A stretch of DNA of 64,000 nucleotides from Solwaraspora sp. WMMD791 (GTDB lineage: Bacteria > Actinomycetota > Actinomycetes > Mycobacteriales > Micromonosporaceae), in NCBI RefSeq assembly GCF_029581195.1, contig NZ_CP120737.1, positions 4,689,001-4,753,000 on the forward strand. Direction: 5' to 3'. This document shows positions 57,862 through 64,000 of this stretch, in pieces. How positions within the stretch are numbered: the stretch's first letter is position 1; each line of letters opens with the position of its first letter. Under the pieces are notes generated by a model that worked only from the letters and a program-made list of their open reading frames with translations, did not search any database and had not been told where the DNA came from. The translations under genes and the position numbers were made by a program.

Positions 57862-59177
57862 CAACCGGCGGTGGGTTCCCAGCTTCTCCTCAGCCGGGGC
57901 CGACGTCGCATCGAGGTGACGCCCGGACCCTGTCGGCCATGCGTCTGCGTCGTCTGGTCGGTCTGCCCCGGCCGCTGATCGTCAATTCCGTACTGGTGGC
58001 GATGATGCTCGGTGCGGCAGGCTGGGTCTATTTGCGACTCGGCGTGGCCGACGAGGCCGCCGCCACCAGCGCGGACACCGTGACCGTCCCGGTCGGACAG
58101 GGCACGGTCACCGCGACGGTCACCGCCTCGGGCTCGGTACGTAGCGCGAAGACCGCGGTCGCCGACTTCGCCACCGCCGGCACGGTGACCGAGATCCTGG
58201 TCGACGTCGGCCAGCAGGTCGCCGAGGGCGACGTTCTGGCCAGGGTCGACGACACGGTGGCCCGAAGGGAACTCGCCGCCGCCGAGGCCGATCTCGTCGC
58301 CGCGCGGGAGGCGCTCGACCGGGCCGAGTCGGCCGGTGGTGACACCGGCGATGCCGAGTCGGAGGTGACCCGGGCCGAGCTGGCGGTCGAGGAGGCGAGC
58401 GCGGCGGTCGACGGGACGACGCTGGTCGCCCCGATGGCCGGCACGGTCGTGGCGGTCAACGGCAGCGTCGGCGAGTCGACCGGTGGCGCCGGTGGATCGA
58501 CGTCCGGTGGTGGCACCGGATCGGCGACCGGAGCCGACGGTACCGGCGCGGGTGGCACCGGGTCGACGACCTCCGCCAGCGGCTTCATCGATGTGGCGGA
58601 CCTGACCCAGCTGGAGGTCACCGCCTCGGTGTCGGAGACCGACGCGACCCGGCTCGCGGTCGGGCAGCCGGCGACCGTACGGTGGAACGCCCTCGCCGAC
58701 GCCGAGGTCGACGCCACGGTGGGTGTCATCGACCCGAACGCGACCACCAGCAACGGGGTGGTCAGCTACCCGGTCACCCTCGACCTGGCCAGCCTGCCCG
58801 ACGGCGTACGACCCGGTCAGACCGTGGAGGTCACGGTGGTGGTGGGTGAGGCCGTGGACGTGTTGACGCTCAGTTCGGCCGCGCTGACCGGCACCGGTTC
58901 CCGCCAGGTGGTGACGGTCTCGGCCGACGGCGGGCAGGTCGTGCGGACGGTCGAGATCGGACTGCAGGGCGACGACACGGTGGAGGTCGTCTCCGGACTG
59001 GCCGCCGGTGAGCAGGTGGTCGTCACGATCCCGACGGAGTCGGAGAGCGGGACCGGTAACTTCCCTGGGGGTGGTTTCCCGGGCGGTGGTCTCACCGGGG
59101 GCGGTGGTTTCCCCGGGGGTGGCGGTCCGGGCGGTGGCTTCACCGGCGGTGGCGGTCCGGGCGGTGGCGGACGGTGA
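57858..59177 (+). CDS. Membrane-fusion efflux adaptor, second of two
   Basis: 439 aa; the GTG overlaps the first adaptor by 4 bp. TM helix (VNSVLVAMMLGAAGWVYLRL), lipoyl motifs (FATAGTVTEILVDVGQQVAE and VAPMAGTVVAVNGSVGES), a short coiled coil, a Gly/Ser/Thr insert and a Gly-rich tail of GGGFPGGG-like repeats. Paralogous to the gene before it. Two non-identical adaptors in one operon suggest a mixed complex. Confidence 0.87.
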   Translation: MTTGGGFPASPQPGPTSHRGDARTLSAMRLRRLVGLPRPLIVNSVLVAMMLGAAGWVYLRLGVADEAAATSADTVTVPVGQGTVTATVTASGSVRSAKTAVADFATAGTVTEILVDVGQQVAEGDVLARVDDTVARRELAAAEADLVAAREALDRAESAGGDTGDAESEVTRAELAVEEASAAVDGTTLVAPMAGTVVAVNGSVGESTGGAGGSTSGGGTGSATGADGTGAGGTGSTTSASGFIDVADLTQLEVTASVSETDATRLAVGQPATVRWNALADAEVDATVGVIDPNATTSNGVVSYPVTLDLASLPDGVRPGQTVEVTVVVGEAVDVLTLSSAALTGTGSRQVVTVSADGGQVVRTVEIGLQGDDTVEVVSGLAAGEQVVVTIPTESESGTGNFPGGGFPGGGLTGGGGFPGGGGPGGGFTGGGGPGGGGR

Positions 59178-59908
59178 CCCCGAACGGGCAGCCGGCCGTC
59201 CTGGACGTGCGGGACGTGACGAAGACGTACGGTACCGGTGCGGCCGCGGTGTCGGCGCTGCGCGGCGTGTCGCTACGGATCGACCGGGGCGAGTTCGTCG
59301 CGGTGATGGGGTCGTCCGGCTCCGGCAAGTCGACCTTGATGAACATCCTCGGCTGCCTGGACGTGCCGAGCACCGGCCGGTACCTGCTGGACGGCGTCGA
59401 CGTCAGCCGGCTCAGCGAACGGCAGCTGGCCCTGGTCCGCAACCGGCAGATCGGGTTCGTCTTTCAGTCGTTCAACCTGATCCCGCGTACCACCGCCGTG
59501 GCCAACGTGGAGCTGCCGCTGGCGTACGCGGGGGTGCGGCCCGCGCAGCGGCGGCGTCGGGCGATGGCCGCGCTCGACCTGGTCGGCCTCGCTGATCGGG
59601 CCGGGCACCTGCCGAATCAACTGTCCGGTGGCCAGCAGCAGCGGGTCGCGGTGGCCCGGGCGCTGGTCACCGAGCCGGCTCTGGTGCTGGCCGACGAACC
59701 GACCGGGAACCTGGACAGCACGTCGACCGAGGAGGTGCTGGCCATTTTCGACCAGCTCAACGCGGACGGTCGGACGATTCTGCTGATCACGCACGAACCG
59801 GAGGTCGCGGCCCGGACCCGGCGGCTGCTGCGGGTTCTCGACGGCCGGATCGTCTCCGACGACCGGCAGGCGTCGGAGCAGGAGGAGGTCGGCGGGTGGG
59901 TCCGGTAG
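59174..59908 (+). CDS. ABC transporter ATPase, MacB type
   Basis: 244 aa, GTG start overlapping the adaptor gene by 4 bp. Walker A GSSGSGKST, FVFQSFNLIPR, signature LSGGQQQRVAVARAL, Walker B LVLADEPTGNLDS, H-loop ITHEPE. Energises the permease encoded next. Confidence 0.95.
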   Translation: MTPNGQPAVLDVRDVTKTYGTGAAAVSALRGVSLRIDRGEFVAVMGSSGSGKSTLMNILGCLDVPSTGRYLLDGVDVSRLSERQLALVRNRQIGFVFQSFNLIPRTTAVANVELPLAYAGVRPAQRRRRAMAALDLVGLADRAGHLPNQLSGGQQQRVAVARALVTEPALVLADEPTGNLDSTSTEEVLAIFDQLNADGRTILLITHEPEVAARTRRLLRVLDGRIVSDDRQASEQEEVGGWVR

Positions 59909-61107
59909 AGATCGTCCGTTCCGCGCTCGGCGGGATCGGTGCGAACAAGTTGCGCTCGGCGTTGACCACGCTCGGCATCCTGATCGGGGTGGCGGCGGTG
60001 ATCCTGCTGGTCGCGGTCGGCAACGGATCCGCACAGTCGATCAACGAGCGGATCGAGGCGCTCGGTACCAACACCATCACCGTGTCGGCGTCCGGTGGTG
60101 GTGGCGGGCTGACCGTCGAGGTGGCCGAGGCACTGCTCGACCCGGTGCTCGCCCCGGACGTCCGTTCGGTGTCACCGGTGGTGAGCACGTCGGCGACCCT
60201 CACCTACGCGGCCGCCGACCACTCGGTCGGCCAGTTCGTCGGCACCTACCCGAGCTATCTCGCCGCGTCGAACATGACGGTCGCTGCGGGCACCGCCTTC
60301 ACCGACGCCGACGTGGCGCAGGGTCGCCGGGTGGCGCTGGTCGGGCAGACCGTGGTCGACGAACTGTTCACCGGGGCGGAGCCGGTGGGCAGCCAGGTCA
60401 CCGTCGACGGGGTCCTGTTCACCGTGGTCGGGGTGCTCGCGGAGCGGACCTCCGCCGGTGGGCTGCAGGACGCCAACGACCTGGTGGTGGCCCCGTTGAC
60501 CGCGGTACGCCAGGCGTTGACCGGCTACGGCACGGTCAACTCGGTGCTGGTGGAGGCGGCTGCTCCGGATCGGGTCGACGCCGCGCAGGCACAGGTGGGC
60601 GCGATCCTGGACCGCCGGCTCGGTGCGACCGACGGCGCGGCTGGCGGCGCCGCTGGCGGCACCGGGCAGGCGTACCGGATTCAGAACGCCTCGCAGCTGC
60701 TGGAGACCCAGGCGTCGACGGCGGAGACGTTCACCGTACTGCTCGGCGCGGTCGCGGCGATCAGCCTGCTGGTGGGCGGGATCGGCATCACCAACATCAT
60801 GCTGGTGACGGTCACCGAGCGGACCCGCGAGATCGGCATCCGGAAGGCTCTCGGTGCCCCACCGGGGACGATCATGACCCAGTTTCTGGTCGAGGCGATC
60901 CTGCTGAGTGTGATCGGCGGTGCGATGGGCGTCGCGGTGGCGGTGCTGGGCAGCCGGTTCACGATCGTCGGGGTCGAGCCGGTGATCGTGCCGGCGTCGG
61001 TGCTGCTCGCGCTGGGGGTGTCGGTGGCGATCGGGTTGTTCTTCGGCAGTGTCCCCGCCCGGCGGGCAGCGAACCTGCGTCCCATCGACGCCCTGCGGTA
61101 CGAGTAG
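59896..61107 (+). CDS. ABC transporter permease, MacB/FtsX type
   Basis: 403 aa, GTG start, overlapping the ATPase gene by 13 bp. N-terminal TM (LTTLGILIGVAAVILLVAVG), MacB_PCD extracytoplasmic domain with INERIEALGTNTITVSA, and three C-terminal TM helices with VGGIGITNIMLVTVTERTRE and IGIRKALGAP; ends RRAANLRPIDALRYE. Fourth member of the adaptor-adaptor-ATPase-permease operon. Confidence 0.94.
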   Translation: MGPVEIVRSALGGIGANKLRSALTTLGILIGVAAVILLVAVGNGSAQSINERIEALGTNTITVSASGGGGGLTVEVAEALLDPVLAPDVRSVSPVVSTSATLTYAAADHSVGQFVGTYPSYLAASNMTVAAGTAFTDADVAQGRRVALVGQTVVDELFTGAEPVGSQVTVDGVLFTVVGVLAERTSAGGLQDANDLVVAPLTAVRQALTGYGTVNSVLVEAAAPDRVDAAQAQVGAILDRRLGATDGAAGGAAGGTGQAYRIQNASQLLETQASTAETFTVLLGAVAAISLLVGGIGITNIMLVTVTERTREIGIRKALGAPPGTIMTQFLVEAILLSVIGGAMGVAVAVLGSRFTIVGVEPVIVPASVLLALGVSVAIGLFFGSVPARRAANLRPIDALRYE

Positions 61108-61116
61108 CCCCCGATC

Positions 61117-61623
61117 ATGACGAAGGTAGGAGACGACGTGCGTGACGACGAGTGGCTGGCCGCTGCCGCGCCCCGGCGCTGGACGAACCGGGTCACTCCG
61201 TGGCTGGCGGCGGTGGCGCTGCTCGCCGCCGGGTTCGCCGCAGGGGTGGCGGTGCCGCAGGACGCCGGCGGTACGGCGGCCGGCCCCGGCCAGCGTCAGT
61301 TGGGAGCCGGCGGAATGCCCGACTGGGCCGTAGCCGGCGGGCAGTCCGGCCGGGAAGGTGCCGCCGGGTCACCGGTGACGCCGACGGCGGCTGCGGATCA
61401 GTCCGCTGCGGCGGCCACCGGCACCGTCAAGCTGGTGGACGGTGCGACGGTGTACGTCGAGACCGGGACCGGTGCGGTGGTGATCGTCCGGACCGACGAC
61501 GGTACGGCGATCCGGGTGCCGGGCGACCTGACCGGGTTGACCGTCGGTGTGGCGGTGACGGTCGAAGGGGAGACGGCGTCGGACGGCACCGTGACCGCGG
61601 CGTCCATCGTCGCCGGCGACTAG
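61117..61623 (+). CDS. Membrane-anchored protein with OB-like C-terminal domain
   Basis: 168 aa, ATG 61117, 9 bp after the permease stop. One N-terminal TM anchor (PWLAAVALLAAGFAAGVAV), an Ala/Gly-rich linker and a beta-rich C-terminus (GTVKLVDGATVYVETGTGAV, VTVEGETASDGTVTAASI) like DUF5666-type domains. Last gene of the efflux operon; may stabilise the complex. Its stop overlaps that of the convergent TetR gene. Confidence 0.75.
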   Translation: MTKVGDDVRDDEWLAAAAPRRWTNRVTPWLAAVALLAAGFAAGVAVPQDAGGTAAGPGQRQLGAGGMPDWAVAGGQSGREGAAGSPVTPTAAADQSAAAATGTVKLVDGATVYVETGTGAVVIVRTDDGTAIRVPGDLTGLTVGVAVTVEGETASDGTVTAASIVAGD

Positions 61624-62312
61624 GGCAGGCCGATCACGCTCGCCTGTTGCCGCATCTGGTGGTCGAAGAACTCCTCGCGGGCGTGGATGGTGCCGTCGAG
61701 CTGGCCGAAGAGTTCGAAGCTGACGGTGCCGAAGCACTGGGTCCACCCGAGGGCGCCGCCCGCGATCAGCGCCTCGGGCAGGTCGGGGAAGATCGCGTCG
61801 CGGACGGCGGCGAGGTCGGCGCGGACCGGGTCGGGCAGGCTCTCGCCGCCGGGGTCGCCGAGCCGACCGGAGGTCACGCCGTCGACGAGGATCCGGATCA
61901 GCACGGTCGGAATCCGTACGGCGGCGGTGGCGGTCTCCTGCGGTGCGGCGTAACCGGGCACCGGGCTGCCGAACAGCAGGGCGTACTCGGCGGGGTGGGC
62001 CAGCGCCCAGCGGCGGATCGCGTGGCAGACGGCCAGCCACCGGCCGCGCAGGTCGGCCCGGTCGGTGATCTCGGCGTCGCCGGCCTCGGCGGCGTCGGCG
62101 AGGGCGTGGTAGCCGTCCACGATGAGCGCGGTGAGCAGGTCGTCGCGGCTCGGGAAGTAGCGGTAGATCGCCGACGAGACCATTCCCATGTCGCGGGCGA
62201 CCGCCCGCAGTGACAGGTTCGCGCCGTCGGTGGCGAGCTGGCGGCGGGCGATCGCCTTGATCTCGTTGATCATCTCGGCTCGGGCCCGGGCCCGGATGGA
62301 GGCTGCCGGCAT
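61620..62312 (-). CDS. TetR-family transcriptional regulator
   Basis: 230 aa from ATG 62312. N-terminal HTH: IKAIARRQLATDGANLSLRA, VARDMGMVSSAIYRYFPSRD. The C-terminal domain (WLAVCHAIRRWALAHPAEYA, LLFGSPVPGY) matches the TetR_C WHG group of actinobacteria. Divergent from the epimerase gene at 62423 with clear palindromes between. No Shine-Dalgarno; GAGACT 7 nt before the start would suit a leaderless mRNA. Confidence 0.9.
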   Translation of the reverse strand: MPAASIRARARAEMINEIKAIARRQLATDGANLSLRAVARDMGMVSSAIYRYFPSRDDLLTALIVDGYHALADAAEAGDAEITDRADLRGRWLAVCHAIRRWALAHPAEYALLFGSPVPGYAAPQETATAAVRIPTVLIRILVDGVTSGRLGDPGGESLPDPVRADLAAVRDAIFPDLPEALIAGGALGWTQCFGTVSFELFGQLDGTIHAREEFFDHQMRQQASVIGLP

Positions 62313-62336
62313 AAAAGCGAGTCTCGCACACAATCG

Positions 62337-62349
62337 AGAGCAGTGCTCT
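62337..62349. promoter_or_regulatory. Candidate TetR operator 1
   Basis: AGAGCA-G-TGCTCT, a perfect dyad 25 nt before the tetR start. It shares the AGAGC/GCTCT half-sites with the second site at 62390. Confidence 0.6.
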
Positions 62350-62380
62350 TGACGACGGCTGATCTCGTGAGCGAGCATTA

Positions 62381-62404
62381 CTCTCAAGTGAGAGCGTTGC
62401 TCTC
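62381..62404. promoter_or_regulatory. Candidate TetR operator 2, overlapping palindromes
   Basis: CTCTCA-AG-TGAGAG (62381-62394) overlaps GAGAGC-GTT-GCTCTC (62390-62404), 19 nt before the epimerase start. Such overlapping dyads in a divergent tetR promoter are typical repressor sites controlling both genes. Confidence 0.65.
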
Positions 62405-62422
62405 GTTTGAGGGGAGACGTCA

Positions 62423-63397
62423 ATGCCCGTACACCTGATCCTCGGCGCCGGCATGGTCGGCACGACCACCGCCCGCCACCTCGCGGACCAGGGCGAACAG
62501 GTCCGCATCCTCAGCCGGTCCGGCCGCGGCCCGGACCATCCACTGGTGGAGCGGATCGCCGCCGACGCCACCGACGCCGACCGCCTCGCCACCCTCGCCA
62601 CCGGTGCCACCGCCATCTACAACTGCCTCAACCCCGCGTACCACCGCTGGCTCACCGACTGGCCCCCGATGGCCGCCGCGCTGCTGACCGCCGCCGAACG
62701 CAGCGGCGCCCCGCTGGTCATCGCCGGCTGCCTGTACGGCTACGGCGAGGTCACCGGCCCGATGACCGAACAGACCCCGCTCGCCGCCCGCCACCCCAAA
62801 CTGAAGATGCGGGCCGACATGTGGCGTGACGCCCTCGCCGCCCAGCAGGCCGGGCGCATCCGCGCGGTCACCGAGGTACGCGGCAGCGACTATCTGCAGG
62901 CCCAGTCGATCTTCACCAACGTGCTCGGCGTACCGCTGCTCGCCGGCCGCCGGGCGTACGTTCCCGCCCCGCTCGACGTGCCGCACACCTGGACCTCGAC
63001 CAACGACATGGCGGCCATGCTGGTCACCGCCGCCACCGACCAGCGGGCCTGGAACCGTGCCTGGCACACCCCCAGTGCGCCGCCGCTGACCATCCGGCAA
63101 CTCGCCACCCGGTTCACCACCGTCGCCGGGGCACCCGCACCGAAACTCACCGCCCTGCCCATGCCGCTGGTGCGGGCCGCCGGGTACATCTCCCCGATGC
63201 TGGGTGAACTGCGGACCACCGCCTACCAGTTCACCCGACCGTTCGTGATGGACTCCACCGCCGCCACCACCGCCTTCGGCCTGCACCACCAGCCGCTCGA
63301 TGCGGCGCTGCGGGAGACCGTCGCGCTGTTCGGGCAGGACCGGGGTGAGGTTCGGACCGGACCGTCGCGTCGTTCGGGCCGGACCGGTGTGAGGTGA
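62423..63397 (+). CDS. NAD-dependent epimerase/dehydratase family protein, TetR-regulated
   Basis: 324 aa, ATG with GAGGGGAG upstream. Atypical SDR: VHLILGAGMVGTTTARHLAD at the N-terminus, ATAIYNCLNPAYHRW, VIAGCLYGYGEVTGPMTEQT with a Tyr at the active-site region, then EVRGSDYLQAQS. Similar TetR-divergent reductases clear reactive or xenobiotic compounds; the substrate is unknown. The tail past about residue 305 is Arg/Gly-rich. Confidence 0.82.
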   Translation: MPVHLILGAGMVGTTTARHLADQGEQVRILSRSGRGPDHPLVERIAADATDADRLATLATGATAIYNCLNPAYHRWLTDWPPMAAALLTAAERSGAPLVIAGCLYGYGEVTGPMTEQTPLAARHPKLKMRADMWRDALAAQQAGRIRAVTEVRGSDYLQAQSIFTNVLGVPLLAGRRAYVPAPLDVPHTWTSTNDMAAMLVTAATDQRAWNRAWHTPSAPPLTIRQLATRFTTVAGAPAPKLTALPMPLVRAAGYISPMLGELRTTAYQFTRPFVMDSTAATTAFGLHHQPLDAALRETVALFGQDRGEVRTGPSRRSGRTGVR

Positions 63398-63437
63398 GCC
63401 GGTGACTCCGGCGCGGACTGCTCTAGGATCGGGCATC

Positions 63438-64000
63438 GTGCGCGTACTTCTCATCGGCGGCGGCGGACGTGAGCACGCCCTCGCGGCGAGCCTCGCCGCC
63501 GACCCCGCCGTCGACCAGCTGATCGCCGCCCCCGGCAACCCCGGCATCGCGGCCGTCGCCGAGCTGCGCCCGGTCGCCGCGACCGACCCGCAGGCGGTCG
63601 CCGCTCTGGCCGTCGAGGTCGGTGCCGACCTGGTGGTCGTCGGCCCGGAGGCGCCGCTGGTCGCCGGGGTCGCCGACGCGGTACGCGCCAAGGGCATCGC
63701 CTGCTTCGGACCGTCCGGCGCCGCCGCCGCACTCGAAGGTTCGAAGACCTTCGCCAAGGACGTGATGGCCGCCGCGGGCGTGCCGACCGCGCGGGCCGCC
63801 ACCTGCCGTACGGCGGACGAGGTGGCCGCCGCCCTCGACGACTTCGGCACCCCGTACGTGGTGAAGAACGACGGGTTGGCCGCCGGCAAGGGTGTCGTGG
63901 TGACCGACGACCGGTCCGCCGCCCTCGCGCACGCCGCCGCCTGCGGGCAGGTCGTCGTCGAGGAGTACCTGGCCGGCCCCGAGGTGTCGCTGTTCGTGGT
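63438..64000 (+). CDS. purD: Phosphoribosylamine-glycine ligase, 5' part (cut by window end)
   Basis: The first 187 residues of GAR synthetase, second step of purine synthesis. The GTG at 63438 gives MRVLLIGGGGREHALAASLA; AAPGNPGIA, VVGPEAPLVAGVAD, FGPSGAAAALEGSKTFAKDV and the ATP-grasp start YVVKNDGLAAGKGVVV follow. TAGGAT at 63424-63429, 8 nt before the start and no Shine-Dalgarno, suggests a leaderless mRNA. Confidence 0.95.
   Translation, partial: MRVLLIGGGGREHALAASLAADPAVDQLIAAPGNPGIAAVAELRPVAATDPQAVAALAVEVGADLVVVGPEAPLVAGVADAVRAKGIACFGPSGAAAALEGSKTFAKDVMAAAGVPTARAATCRTADEVAAALDDFGTPYVVKNDGLAAGKGVVVTDDRSAALAHAAACGQVVVEEYLAGPEVSLFV

Overview
The window is high-GC DNA, rich in GTG starts, from an actinobacterium of the family Micromonosporaceae (Micromonospora, Salinispora or Solwaraspora type). 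The dnaK-grpE-dnaJ-hspR operon order, HAIR operators for HspR, a ClpB under the same control, a WhiJ-like/DUF397 pair and a DUF3151 protein all support this. The genus rests on gene content and is inferred. I saw no rRNA, tRNA, CRISPR array, transposase or integrase.

Layout. 0-3.7 kb: two overlapping dynamin-like GTPase genes (minus). 3.9-8.7 kb: dnaK, grpE, dnaJ, hspR. 8.7-11.5 kb: an MMPL exporter and its divergent TetR regulator. 11.6-15.2 kb: a conserved hypothetical, a KhtTU-like cation/proton antiporter and a lipoprotein. 15.2-17.9 kb: clpB with its own HAIR. 18-21.5 kb: membrane protein, SDR, pyrE, ArsR, class II aldolase. 21.6-26.6 kb: a DUF368 (PopT-type) transporter, then the Pnkp-Hen1 RNA-repair pair. 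26.7-36.4 kb: mainly housekeeping (fba, purA), with an EspI-like ATPase, a LOG-type protein, a DAG-kinase-like protein and a decayed MerR-PP2C fusion. 36.6-42 kb: ferric-reductase-like protein, FAD oxidoreductase, secreted serine protease, DinB remnant and a secreted NCHSYAW protein. 42-46.1 kb: a MacB-type ABC exporter divergent from a NarL-type two-component system.

46.1-52.1 kb is the accessory zone. It holds an orphan VapB-like antitoxin, a large inverted repeat, a WhiJ-like/DUF397 pair, small unknown genes, an orphan DUF433 protein coupled to a lipoprotein, and a three-gene set: a DprA-like protein, a ComF-type phosphoribosyltransferase with a zinc ribbon, and a protein with two GWP-repeat motifs and a C-terminal Cys cluster. 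A near-consensus LexA box overlaps the predicted promoter of that set. This is my best candidate for an undescribed, damage-inducible system that handles DNA or nucleotides.

52.2-64 kb: a MerR regulator, a winged-helix/alpha-beta hydrolase fusion, an NAD-dependent epimerase, a repeat-bearing lipoprotein divergent from a two-adaptor MacB-type efflux operon, a TetR/epimerase divergent pair with palindromic operators, and the 5' part of purD, cut by the window end.

Several genes (tetR at 10876, pyrE, the MerR at 52227, the hydrolase fusion at 53357, purD) have a -10-like hexamer 6 to 8 nt before the start codon and may be leaderless.
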